Assembly (NCBI GenBank): GCA_964385645.1
Contig: CAYLPT010000188.1
Location: forward strand, 1-64,000
Direction: 5' to 3'
Source of the DNA: CAYLPT01 sp964385645
GTDB lineage: Bacteria; Armatimonadota; Hebobacteria; Hebobacterales; Hebobacteraceae
Length of the DNA stretch: 64,000 nucleotides
The notes beneath the pieces are model-generated. The model did not search any database. It was not told where the DNA came from and saw only the letters and a list, made by a program, of their open reading frames with translations. Positions 26,417 to 34,895 of this stretch are shown piece after piece; positions within the stretch are counted from its first letter, which is position 1, and each line of letters starts with the position of its first letter. A program made the translations under genes and the position numbers.

Positions 26417-26594
26417 CCCTGATCTTCCCCGTACCTCGCGCCCCCGTGTGTCTCTATCCTACCATCGCCCGTCACCATCCGTAAACAAGGGAGCGGAGGG
26501 CCAGAGCGCGAGGGAGCCCTAACGCGCCGGGCAGGCGATGCCGCGGCTGGGGGTGGAGGGGCGGGACGACGCTCGCTCGCCGGTGGGCGAGGCT

Positions 26595-27179
26595 TCACTT
26601 GCGCGGGCGGGAGTCGAGGGCGACGACGCGGCGGGCGATAGCAGTGAGCCGCTCGTTGTGGTGGCTGCTGGCGCGCTTCAGCCAGCGGAAGGCTTCCTGC
26701 TCGTTGACGCCCATGTCGCGCATGAGGATTCCCTTGGCGCGCTCGATGAGCTTGCGGGCCTCCAGGGCCTGCTGTAGGTCGCCGACCTCGGAGCGGAGCT
26801 CCTGGAGGTCGGCGAAGCGGGCGCGGGCGGTGGAGATGGCGGCGACGAGCCGCTCCCTGGTGATGGGCTTGACGAGGTAGCTGAACGCGCCGGCCTCGGC
26901 AGCTCGCTGGATGAGGGACTCGTCGGCGTGGGCGGTGACGATGATGATGGGGAGCGCCTGGTGGCGGGTGATCTCCTCGGTGGCCTGGAGGCCGTCGAGC
27001 TGGGGCATGTAGATGTCGAGGAGAGCGACATCGAGCGGGGTCTGCTCGGCCAGCGCCACGGCCTCCCGGCCGTCGCGCGCCTGGGCGACCACCTGGTGAC
27101 CCAGCGATTGGACCATCTCGGTGACGACGGCTCGCACCACCTCCTCGTCGTCGGCCACCAGGACGCGCAGCGATTCCAC
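26595..27179 (-). CDS. Response regulator with ANTAR RNA-binding domain
   Basis: The 194-residue protein has a receiver domain (residues 1 to about 120) with DDEE, phospho-acceptor LLDIYMPQLDG and the switch Lys in LVKP, so it should be phosphorylated. A coiled linker (about 125-140) leads to an ANTAR domain (about 140-194) with LIERAKGILM...EQEAFRWLKRASS, which binds paired hairpin RNAs to cause antitermination. Its closest type is AmiR/NasT/PdtaR. GTG 27179 has a GGAGGGG site. One ATTCCACA element overlaps its start codon. The divergent gene at 27420 is the likely partner, though that kinase domain looks degenerate. Confidence 0.85.
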   Translation of the reverse strand: MESLRVLVADDEEVVRAVVTEMVQSLGHQVVAQARDGREAVALAEQTPLDVALLDIYMPQLDGLQATEEITRHQALPIIIVTAHADESLIQRAAEAGAFSYLVKPITRERLVAAISTARARFADLQELRSEVGDLQQALEARKLIERAKGILMRDMGVNEQEAFRWLKRASSHHNERLTAIARRVVALDSRPRK

Positions 27180-27290
27180 ACTCCCCTCCAGCGCACGGGG
27201 CGCCCGTGGGTGATATTCCACAGAATGGAGGCGCAGGCGAGCGGAGGCCGAGGGCCGGTCCACCCCGCCGGCGGGCTCAGAATGTGGAAT
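27173..27290. promoter_or_regulatory. Three ATTCCACA elements in the divergent control region
   Basis: ATTCCACA occurs at 27173-27180 and 27215-27222, with its reverse complement TGTGGAAT at 27283-27290. The first two are 42 bp apart, four helical turns, and the third is 68 bp further, in inverted orientation. The first overlaps the start codon of the response regulator. They look like binding sites of a regulator acting on the regulator-sensor pair. Confidence 0.4.
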
Positions 27291-27419
27291 GATACCTATG
27301 CCGCGCCAGAACCCGTCCTGAGTATTCGCGCTGAGCTACCCTTGGGTGACCGCCGGCCCTCTGCGGGGCCGGAGACGGGGTCGCTCTGTCTCTTCTTGGG
27401 CGCGCCCAGGACTACAGGC

Positions 27420-29039
27420 ATGGAACACAGGGGAGAGGCCTCCGGCCCCGAGGCGCCCGTCAGCCCCAGGACGCCCCAGGCCGACAGCAGCCTCGAGCAG
27501 CTTCGCCGCATCGAGCGGACCGAGCAGCGGCTGTGGGTCCTCGCGCTGCTGCTGTTCTTGCTGGTGGCGGTCAGCCTCCTGCTTCTCGACATCACCTCGG
27601 AGCCCGCGCGCTACTTCCTGGTCGGGCTGTCGAGGCGCTTCGTGGAGTTCCTGGACAACGCCGAGACCTCCTTCGCCCTGCTGCTGATGGTGCTGCTGGC
27701 CTGCGCGTACTTCTACGAGAAGCTCGCCCAGCTCCGCGGGGAGAACCGCGCGCTGGTCTCCGCCCTCGAGGCCAACGCCCAGACACTGGCCCAGCGCAAC
27801 CGCCAACTCGCCACCTGGGCCCAGGTCAGCCACAGCCTGATCACCCGGTTCAACCTGCCCCGGCTGCTGGACCTGATCGTGCGCACCGCCGCCGAGGTGA
27901 CCGAGTCCGACTGCGCGGCGGTGATGCTGTCGGAGTCGGCCGCGCGCGGGCTGCGCGTGGCGGCCATCCACAACCGGGGGCTGCAGACCGAACTCGCACG
28001 CCGCGTCGCCGCCGCGGTGGTGGCCACTGGGGAGGCCGTGTTGCTGCGCGCCGACGCCCTCCCGGAGCAGTTCAACCGCCCCGACCTCCCGCTGGAGCCC
28101 CTGAGCGCGCTCGCCGCGGCGCCCCTCGTCAACCGAGGGACGCGCGTGGGAGCGCTGCTAGTGGGGCGCACGGCGCCCCAGCCGCCCTTCGCGGACCGGA
28201 TTGGCGAGGCCCTGAGCTCCTTCGCCAACCAGGCCTCCATCGCCCTCGAGAAGGCCAACCTCTACGCCGAGAACCAGCGCCAGCTCGATCGGCTCGGCCG
28301 ACTCCTCACCGAGCTGCGGGCCGCGGAGGCTAGGGCCGGCGCCCCCACCAACGCGGCCGGCTCCAGGACGGCGCTGAGGCTGTTGTGCCATGTGCTCGCC
28401 TCCTCTCTGCCCCGCATCCTCGCCGACGGGCGCGAGCGCCCCGGCGCGCAGCCGGACCCAGGATCACTGGCCGGCGCCGCGGGGTCGCTGGCGGTGGCGC
28501 TCGCCGCGCTCCTGTGCCCCTTCGACTCACGGCCCCAGCGTGTGGACCCCAGCGACCTGGTGCGCCGGGCGGCGGATGTGCTGCGCGAGCAGTGGCGAAT
28601 GGCGGGCGTGAGCGTGAGGGAGGACTACGGGCCGGTGCCGGAGGTGACGGCCAGGCCGCTTCCGCTGCAGCAGGCCTTCGTTCGCCTACTGCTCGCGTGC
28701 GCGTACGCGATGCCCTCAGGGGGCGAACTTGTCATCCGCACCTCGGCGACCGATGACGGCTGGGCGCTCGTCACCGTCGAGCACGAGGCCACCCTGGAGC
28801 CGGCCGCGGCTGAGCGCGTATTCCAGTCCCCCATGCTCCCGGTGGCGCGGGGCTGCTATGTGGGCCTGCCGGTGGTGCGCCGCGTCATAGAGGCCCACGG
28901 GGGCGGCATAGAGGTGGAGGCCTCCCCCGAGGGGCGGGTGGCCTTCCGGGTGCGGCTGCCGGCGGAGCGGGAGGCCTTGGAGGGCGATCTGCTCGCGCCC
29001 CCGCCGCGCGCTGACAAGCGGGCCCCGCTGCCCAGGTAG
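27420..29039 (+). CDS. GAF-domain membrane sensor with degenerate histidine-kinase domain
   Basis: The 539-residue protein has two membrane helices (about 36-58 and 78-95), a coiled coil (YEKLAQLRGENRALVSALE), a GAF domain (about 135-290) with WAQVSHSLITRFNLPRLLDLIV, and a region like the HATPase fold (about 400-510). In that last region the N-box Asn is missing (LLLACAYAM where kinases have LLxNAxxA), the first Gly-box motif D-x-G-x-G is absent, and no standard H-E-x-R-x-P phosphoacceptor is seen; ALRLLCHVLASSLP stands at its place. A C-terminal GLPVVRRVIEAHGGGIEVEA segment is well kept. It is therefore probably a pseudokinase or ligand sensor that controls the divergent ANTAR regulator by binding. 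Confidence 0.7.
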   Translation: MEHRGEASGPEAPVSPRTPQADSSLEQLRRIERTEQRLWVLALLLFLLVAVSLLLLDITSEPARYFLVGLSRRFVEFLDNAETSFALLLMVLLACAYFYEKLAQLRGENRALVSALEANAQTLAQRNRQLATWAQVSHSLITRFNLPRLLDLIVRTAAEVTESDCAAVMLSESAARGLRVAAIHNRGLQTELARRVAAAVVATGEAVLLRADALPEQFNRPDLPLEPLSALAAAPLVNRGTRVGALLVGRTAPQPPFADRIGEALSSFANQASIALEKANLYAENQRQLDRLGRLLTELRAAEARAGAPTNAAGSRTALRLLCHVLASSLPRILADGRERPGAQPDPGSLAGAAGSLAVALAALLCPFDSRPQRVDPSDLVRRAADVLREQWRMAGVSVREDYGPVPEVTARPLPLQQAFVRLLLACAYAMPSGGELVIRTSATDDGWALVTVEHEATLEPAAAERVFQSPMLPVARGCYVGLPVVRRVIEAHGGGIEVEASPEGRVAFRVRLPAEREALEGDLLAPPPRADKRAPLPR

Positions 29040-29080
29040 CGCGCCCGGCAGGCCGTCAGCTCTGCGGCGGCCCGCCAGGG

Positions 29081-30256
29081 TTACTGCCCGGCGGCGGGAG
29101 GCCCGCCGCCCTCACGGGCCCCGCCGCCGGGTTCCTCTTCGAGGGGACACAGGATGCGGATGCGCCTCACCCCCTCTAGCGCGGTGTGCGCCCATTCGGG
29201 CAGGGGGGTGCGCGGATCGGGAGACAGCCGGAGCGCGGGCATGGGCCGCCACTCATCTGTCTCTACATCCACGAGCAGCCGCTCGAGCAGCCGCCGGCGC
29301 CACCGCGCGCCCTGAAGATCAAAGGGCGAGTAGTCGGGCCTGAACAGTCCGTGGAACAGCCCCCGGAGCCCGCCGTCTGTGCTCCATTCGCCGTCGGCCG
29401 CCGGGTGAGCCGGGGCGACGATCATCCATTGGGTCCTCTCCCACGCCATCCTCATCTCGGGGCTGAAGGAGTGCGCCAGCGGGATGATCTGGAACCCGCC
29501 CAGGTAGCCCAGGGGCGAGGTCGAGATGTCCACCACCCCCGGGTGGTTCGCCCGCAGCCGCCCGATGCCCGCGTACAGCGAGCCAGCGAAGCGGCCTATG
29601 CCCCGGACGGGCTTCACCACCCAGGCCACGACCTCGCGCTCGCCGCCCGGATAGAGAAGCGACACCGCGCCACCCGCCCAGTTGTCCAAGACGGCGGCGA
29701 CGGGAGGCCGGGCCGGCCGCTCGACAACGATGGTCAGCACGTCGCCGCGGGCCGGCGTGTAGCCGTCGGCGGCAGGGGAGATGCTCTCTCCGCAACCGAC
29801 GAACACGGGGCTGCCGACGAAGGGCGCTTCCCCGCCGCCGAAGATGGCCGCGCCAGCGGGGATGTCCGTGTGGATCGAGGAGTCGGGGCTGAGGAAAGAG
29901 GCGTAGCCGGCCGGAGGAGATGAGAGCTCCCTCGGCAGCAGGGAGAAGACGATGCCGGTGTCCTCCTCCGGGTTGTGCCCGACGGTGATGTGGATCGCGT
30001 TGACCGCGGTGGCCGCCACCCGGCCAGGCGGGACCCACTTGCTGGCGGTGAAGCCGCGGGGGTTCACACGTTCGGTGAAGCGCACGACCGCGCCGACGCG
30101 CTCCCAGGTCGCGCCGCGGTCGCGGCTGACCGCGATCTCGCCACCGGCCTCGTTGACGAGGCGGATGCGGTGGAGCTCGACGCGCTCCTCGGCGGCGGCC
30201 GGCACGGCCAGCCAGGCCACTACCGTCGCGCACAGTATCGCTCGTGCTATACGCAT
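29081..30256 (-). CDS. Secreted protein of unknown function
   Basis: The 391-residue protein has a signal peptide (ILCATVVAWLAVPAAA) and a soluble beta-rich body with no membrane helix. The opening is LVNEAGGEIAVSRDRGATWERVG, and the middle holds IHTDIPAGAAIFGGGEAPFVG. There are hints of a BNR-like SRDRGATW element, but no family is recognised. A promoter with an extended -10 (TGC-TACAAT) lies just upstream. It is not obviously part of an operon; csaB upstream, in the same direction, is separated by 234 bp. Confidence 0.5.
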   Translation of the reverse strand: MRIARAILCATVVAWLAVPAAAEERVELHRIRLVNEAGGEIAVSRDRGATWERVGAVVRFTERVNPRGFTASKWVPPGRVAATAVNAIHITVGHNPEEDTGIVFSLLPRELSSPPAGYASFLSPDSSIHTDIPAGAAIFGGGEAPFVGSPVFVGCGESISPAADGYTPARGDVLTIVVERPARPPVAAVLDNWAGGAVSLLYPGGEREVVAWVVKPVRGIGRFAGSLYAGIGRLRANHPGVVDISTSPLGYLGGFQIIPLAHSFSPEMRMAWERTQWMIVAPAHPAADGEWSTDGGLRGLFHGLFRPDYSPFDLQGARWRRRLLERLLVDVETDEWRPMPALRLSPDPRTPLPEWAHTALEGVRRIRILCPLEEEPGGGAREGGGPPAAGQ

Positions 30257-30291
30257 GGGCGGCGCCGTGGGCTATCGCGGGCGCCGGCCGC

Positions 30292-30297
30292 ATTGTA
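30292..30297 (-). promoter_or_regulatory. Extended -10 (TGC-TACAAT) for the secreted-protein gene
   Basis: TACAAT preceded by TGC on the minus strand, about 35 bases before the ATG at 30256. A weak TTCTCA lies 17 bp upstream. The same TGC-TACAAT form occurs in the promoter of the DUF5693-csaB operon at 33537. Confidence 0.45.
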
Positions 30298-30490
30298 GCA
30301 GAAGCCCGGGCCTCTGAGAACAAGAGGGAGGGATGCCGCGGGCGAACCGGCAGGTCCAGTGCCGAGGGGTGCCCCCCATCGCCGGTCGCGGCTTCCCTCC
30401 CATCCTGCGCCAGTTGTCCTGTGCACGATTAGACGCGGCCCGCCCCGCCGAAGTTCTCGTCGGCGAGCCCCGGCGCGTCCGGCCGAGCCC

Positions 30491-31594
30491 CTAGAGCGCC
30501 GCGATCAGTGGCAGAACGAGGCGGACATTCGCCAACGCGCGCTCCCGCAGCCCCTCCACGCGCGCCGCCCACGTGCTGGGCGGCCGGGCGGCGGCTTCCC
30601 GCAGGCTGGCCCGCAGCGCGGCCGGATCGAGGTTCGGCAGGCGCGCCGCCACCTCCAGGCCCAGCTCGGCCAGGAGGCCGTCAACCTTCGGGTCGTAGGA
30701 GATAGCTGCCAGCGGCCGGCCGCAGATGGCCGCGAAGACGGCCGCGTGGAGCCGCATCGCCAGGACGAGCGAGACACCGCCGAAGAGTGCGAGCAGCTCA
30801 CGCGCCGACAGGGGCACACGCACCACCTGCGCGCCCAGGCCGATCGAGCCGGCGAGCTCCTCCGCGAGAGCGAGATCCTCGCTCGGCTGCATGGGAACGA
30901 GAACGGGCCGCAGGGACAGCTCTTGGGCCGCCTCACGGATGGCCTCGGTGAGGGAGCGCGACAGCTCCGCCTGTGGCCCTGCTCCTCCGGGGGCCCGGCG
31001 GAGCGCCACCCCAAGGGTCGGCCGGCCGGGGGCCCCGAGGCCGACCCGCTCCCACGCGGCGGCCACCTCCTCCGGCGCCGGCCGCGGGAGGGCGAAGGCG
31101 AGGTCGGCGGTGAGCGCGATCTCCCGCCTTACATCCAGCTCCCGCAGCGCCGCCAGCGAGAGCCGGTCCCTGACAGCGAGCACCGCCACCCGCGCCAGTG
31201 CTCGCCTTGCCAGCCAGCGGAGGGCCCGCCTCCGGAGCGGCCCCACCCCGTAGCCCACGCAGGCCACCGGCACCCCGGCGCGCTGGGCCGCTTGCAGCAC
31301 CGCCAGGTAGTAGAGAGGAGAGCGCCAGCTCGTTACGTCCTGCAGGATTCCGCCCCCGCCGCTCAGCAGCAGGTCGCACTTCCCCAGGGCCGACCGCGCG
31401 GCCCCGAGCCCGCGGGGGATGGCGCGTACGGCGTGCTCGGCCTCGGTCGCGCCGGGGTCGCCGGAGAGGACGGTGAGCCTGACCTCGGGGGCGAGACGGC
31501 GGAAGCCCTCGACAAGCCCGGCCAGGATCGCCTCGTCCCCCGCGTTGCCGAAGCCGTAGTAGCCTGAGACCAGGACCCGCGGCGCTTCGCTCAT
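30491..31594 (-). CDS. csaB: Polysaccharide pyruvyl transferase CsaB
   Basis: The 367-residue protein opens VLVSGYYGFGNAGDEAIL, the hallmark N-terminus of CsaB. DLLLSGGGGILQD follows near residue 80, then VPVACVGYGVGPL, a C-terminal half with VSLVLAMRLHAAVFA, and the family end. CsaB adds pyruvate to the secondary cell-wall polysaccharide, creating the ligand for SLH domains. Its ATG overlaps the TGA of the DUF5693 gene (ATGA), so translation is coupled. The SLH repeats at 9917-10519 fit this function. The start ATG 31594 was chosen for this overlap and because upstream residues are antisense shadow. Confidence 0.9.
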   Translation of the reverse strand: MSEAPRVLVSGYYGFGNAGDEAILAGLVEGFRRLAPEVRLTVLSGDPGATEAEHAVRAIPRGLGAARSALGKCDLLLSGGGGILQDVTSWRSPLYYLAVLQAAQRAGVPVACVGYGVGPLRRRALRWLARRALARVAVLAVRDRLSLAALRELDVRREIALTADLAFALPRPAPEEVAAAWERVGLGAPGRPTLGVALRRAPGGAGPQAELSRSLTEAIREAAQELSLRPVLVPMQPSEDLALAEELAGSIGLGAQVVRVPLSARELLALFGGVSLVLAMRLHAAVFAAICGRPLAAISYDPKVDGLLAELGLEVAARLPNLDPAALRASLREAAARPPSTWAARVEGLRERALANVRLVLPLIAAL

Positions 31595-33498
31595 CGCCCG
31601 CCGAGGCGCGGCCATCGGTCGGCCGCCAGCCGCCACGCGAGGATGGCGGCCGCGCCGAGCAGCGCGCCGATCCAGAGCCCGTGGAAAGTGCGCAGGAGGC
31701 TCACGGAGAGGGGGGTGTGAAAGTGGCAGAAGGTGTTGAGCAGCGAGACCTGGCCCACCCCTGCCAACACCGCGACGAGGGGGAGCCAAGCGCGCCGCCC
31801 GCGCAGGGACAGCGCCACCGCAAGCATGAGCGCCGGGTGCCCGACGAGAAACTCCTTGGTGCGAGGTCGGATGGCGAGCAGCGACTCGAGCATCCCGCGG
31901 GCGCGCAGCTCGAAGCCGGAGGGAGGCATGGCCGGCTGGTTGCCGCTGCGCATGAGCGTGAAGGCGACGGCCGCCAGCGCGGCGAGGATCACCAGCGCCT
32001 CCACCACTGCCACCGGGCGGCCGAAGTACTGAAGCCAACGGACCCGGGCGCGATCCCACCATCGGCGCATGGGCTCCGCCCGGCCGGGGAAGTCGGACAT
32101 CACGGCGACCGCGATGACGACGAGCGGCGCGAGGTAGGCGAGCTTCACCCCGCGGAACTGCCCGATGCCGGAGAGGTGCTGGGGCGGCGAGTAGAGCCCA
32201 ACCACCAGCAGCGCGCCCGCGGCCGTGATCGCGCAGGCGCCAAGCAGGCCGAGCAGGCCGCGCCTGACAACCTCCGCGGTCGCCAGGCGCGCGCCGGGCC
32301 CGCGCACGGCCTGGAGCGCGACCACAACACCGAGCGCGGGGAACGCGCAGGCCGCCAGCAGCGCCCAGGCGGGCCCAGACAAGGCGGCCGGGAGCACGAT
32401 GGCGCTCGCGAGCCCCAGGGCCGTGAGAGCCCACAGCAGGGCCGGGGGCGCTGGGCAGAGCCGCCCCATCAGGAGCAGCAGGCCGGCGATCACGCCCAAC
32501 ACCGCGAGCATCCGCAGCGAGCGCGGCGGCCAGCCGGCCGGCGCGCGGAACGGGTGCGCCGGGCCCGCCCTGAAGCCCTCCGCGCGCAGCGCATCGGCGA
32601 GGCTGCGGACATACCCCAGGTTGTACGCAAGCAGGTCGTCGTGCGCGCCGAGCATCAGGCGCAGGTAGCAGACGCGGATGTTGCGCTCCCTGACCGCGCG
32701 GACGAACCGCGCGACCGCGGCCTCCCGGCTGATGAGCATCATGTCAGAGTCGCTGATGCTGTGGACGCGCACGACGCGGGTCGGCAGGCGGGCCGCGAGG
32801 TCCTGGTCGCCGCGCTGGGCGACCATCTCGATGGAGCCCAGGAGCAGGTCGTGCCGCTCGAAGGCGCGGGCGGTCTCGGGAATGAGCCCCGGGTACCCGA
32901 GCGCTTGGTCCTCGTCGAAGACGACGATCCGCACGCCGCCCGCCTCCGCCATCGCCGCGGCCGCCTGGATCGCCTCTGGGGAGACGCCGGGGAAGTTTGC
33001 GAGCCTGCCCGCCACCCGCAGGCCGCTGTCGGCTGCGGCGTGGAGGTCCTCCACCCGGAGCAGGAGCGGAACGGGCCCGAGCTGCTCCATATCGAGGCCC
33101 ACCCTCACGACGATGGGCAGCTCGCCGATCTCGGCCCCCGCGTGGGGCAGCTTGGCGTTGATGGCGGTGCGCAGGAGCGAGGCCAACTCGGGGGTGGCCG
33201 CGGCGAGCTCGGTCTGCTCGGGGGTGGAGCGGATGAGGAGCCGCTGCGAGGCGGCAAGCCTCTCCAGGGTCACCTCACGGACGGCGACCGAGGTGGCCCC
33301 GGCCGCCTTGAGTCTCTCGAGCGCCTCCACCGGCGACAGGCCGGCAGCGGCCGCGAGCCGGCGCGCGTCGTCGCCGTCCACCACGATCTCGACCGTGCGA
33401 TTGCCCGCCTCGACCGCGGCGCGGACAACGGCCAGCGCCAGCGCCGCCGCGAGCCCGACCGCCAAGAGGAGTAGAAGGAACTTGCCCAGCCGGTCCAC
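31591..33498 (-). CDS. DUF5693 family membrane protein
   Basis: The 635-residue protein has one N-terminal helix, a large extracytoplasmic region (about 40-340, with VVFDEDQALGYPGLIPE and VRVHSISDSDMMLI) and then about nine membrane helices to the C-terminus. This is the DUF5693 arrangement, usually encoded next to csaB. It is a candidate flippase, polymerase or ligase for the SLH-binding wall polysaccharide, but I know of no experimental proof. GTG 33498, with a GGGGG site just upstream, is taken as start. A TTGCCG-17-TACAAT promoter lies upstream at 33537-33565. Confidence 0.8.
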   Translation of the reverse strand: MDRLGKFLLLLLAVGLAAALALAVVRAAVEAGNRTVEIVVDGDDARRLAAAAGLSPVEALERLKAAGATSVAVREVTLERLAASQRLLIRSTPEQTELAAATPELASLLRTAINAKLPHAGAEIGELPIVVRVGLDMEQLGPVPLLLRVEDLHAAADSGLRVAGRLANFPGVSPEAIQAAAAMAEAGGVRIVVFDEDQALGYPGLIPETARAFERHDLLLGSIEMVAQRGDQDLAARLPTRVVRVHSISDSDMMLISREAAVARFVRAVRERNIRVCYLRLMLGAHDDLLAYNLGYVRSLADALRAEGFRAGPAHPFRAPAGWPPRSLRMLAVLGVIAGLLLLMGRLCPAPPALLWALTALGLASAIVLPAALSGPAWALLAACAFPALGVVVALQAVRGPGARLATAEVVRRGLLGLLGACAITAAGALLVVGLYSPPQHLSGIGQFRGVKLAYLAPLVVIAVAVMSDFPGRAEPMRRWWDRARVRWLQYFGRPVAVVEALVILAALAAVAFTLMRSGNQPAMPPSGFELRARGMLESLLAIRPRTKEFLVGHPALMLAVALSLRGRRAWLPLVAVLAGVGQVSLLNTFCHFHTPLSVSLLRTFHGLWIGALLGAAAILAWRLAADRWPRLGGR

Positions 33499-33536
33499 GC
33501 TTAGCCCCCATGCCTGCGATCGCGCACGCGAGCCGC

Positions 33537-33565
33537 ATTGTAGCACTTCGCCGGGTGCTCGGCAA
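33537..33565 (-). promoter_or_regulatory. Sigma-70-type promoter for DUF5693-csaB
   Basis: TTGCCG and TACAAT are separated by 17 bp on the minus strand; the -10 is extended by TGC. Transcription would begin near 33530, about 32 bases before the GTG start of DUF5693. Confidence 0.6.
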
Positions 33566-33662
33566 ACCCAGCCAGCGGGGCACGCCAGGGGGCCGGCCAG
33601 CGCGCGTGGAAGCAGGGGCGCCGCGGGACGCCGCCATACCCCAGACCGCGAGGAGCGCGACC

Positions 33663-34883
33663 ATGTTCACCGGCCACGGATTCGCGACCGCCCGCAGGGC
33701 GCTCGACGAGATCCCGATCGTGGACACCCACGAGCACTACGGCCCTCAGTGGAACAGCCCCGAGACGACTCTCTACACCCTCCTCCGCGAGTCCTACGTC
33801 GGCTGGCTCGCGCACGACGAGGAGCTTAGGGACGACCCTGGCTCGATTGTCCGCTGGCTCGCCCCGGCGCGGGACAATGCCTACACGGTCTCCCTGCTGC
33901 GCGGCCTGGCCGACCTCTACGACCTGGGCCAGGGCGCGTGGTCGGAAGCCCGCTTCTCCCGGCTCGCAGACCGGGTCCACCGCGCCTACCAGGACGCGGG
34001 ATGGGCGCTGAGCGCCCTCCGCAAGGCGGGGATCACCCACTCCATCGTTGACCCGCTCCCCGAGCCCGGCTACCTGCACGACGAGCCCAGCTTCCATCTC
34101 TCCCTGCGCTCTCACATGCTCGTGCACGGCTATGACCGCAGCGCGCGCGACCACGGCGGCCAGAGCCCCTTCGCGCACGCGGCCCGCATGGGATGCGATA
34201 TCTCCACCTTTGACGACTACCTGGGCTTCGTGGACCTGTGGGTGAGGGAGCACAAGGCCAAGGGGGCGGTCGCCCTCAAGTCGGCCCTCGCCTATGAGCG
34301 CGACATCGAGGTGGGTCCGGTCACCCACGAGGAGGCGGAGGGGCTCTTTGACAGCGGCACGCAGGACCCCGCGGCGCGCAAGCGCTTCGGCGACTTCGTG
34401 CTCAACCTTCTCGCCCAGAAGGCGGCGGAGTATGGGCTGGTGTTCCAGATCCACACCGGGCTCGCGCTGCAGGCCAGCTCCCACCCCCACCGGCTGATGT
34501 GGTTGCTCGACAACAACCCCAACACCGTGTTCGACCTCTTCCATGCGGGCTACCCGTGGCTCGACGAGGTGCTGGCGATGGCGTCCGAGCGGGGCAACGT
34601 GATCGTAGACACTTGCTGGCTTCCCCTCATCTCGCCCTCGGCCGCGGTGCGGTGCTATCTCGAGTACCCTGAGGTCGCCTTCCGGTCGGACACCCTGCTC
34701 TGGGGCGGGGACAACTGGCACGCCGAGGAGACCTATGCCGCCGCGCTGACCTTCAAGGACTGCCTCGCGTGGGCGATGGCCCAGAAGGTGGCGGGCGGCT
34801 ACTGGACGCCGCGGGAGGCCCTGCGGTACGCGGAGGGGGTGATGTGGAGGGCGGCCGCGCGCTGGTACGGCATCGCGGGATAG
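33663..34883 (+). CDS. Amidohydrolase-fold metal hydrolase, second paralogue
   Basis: The 406-residue protein shows the same motif order as the gene at 13733: IPIVDTHEHYGP (H-x-H), an internal Lys in VALKSALAYE, FQIHTGLALQ, FDLFHAGYPW and LLWGGDNW. The two are clearly paralogues, but sequences between the motifs are quite different, so substrates probably differ. It also starts near the start of the barrel, with a longer insertion between strands 1 and 2. GAGGAG followed by five bases precedes ATG 33663. It is divergent from DUF5693 and convergent with the SpoIIE-type phosphatase gene. Confidence 0.75.
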   Translation: MFTGHGFATARRALDEIPIVDTHEHYGPQWNSPETTLYTLLRESYVGWLAHDEELRDDPGSIVRWLAPARDNAYTVSLLRGLADLYDLGQGAWSEARFSRLADRVHRAYQDAGWALSALRKAGITHSIVDPLPEPGYLHDEPSFHLSLRSHMLVHGYDRSARDHGGQSPFAHAARMGCDISTFDDYLGFVDLWVREHKAKGAVALKSALAYERDIEVGPVTHEEAEGLFDSGTQDPAARKRFGDFVLNLLAQKAAEYGLVFQIHTGLALQASSHPHRLMWLLDNNPNTVFDLFHAGYPWLDEVLAMASERGNVIVDTCWLPLISPSAAVRCYLEYPEVAFRSDTLLWGGDNWHAEETYAAALTFKDCLAWAMAQKVAGGYWTPREALRYAEGVMWRAAARWYGIAG

Positions 34884-34895
34884 GGAGGGGCTGGG

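Noticed and set aside
30257..30490. Possible RNA gene in the 234-bp gap after csaB
   Set aside because: It contains the promoter of the next gene but no tRNA T-loop, riboswitch core or terminator that I can support.
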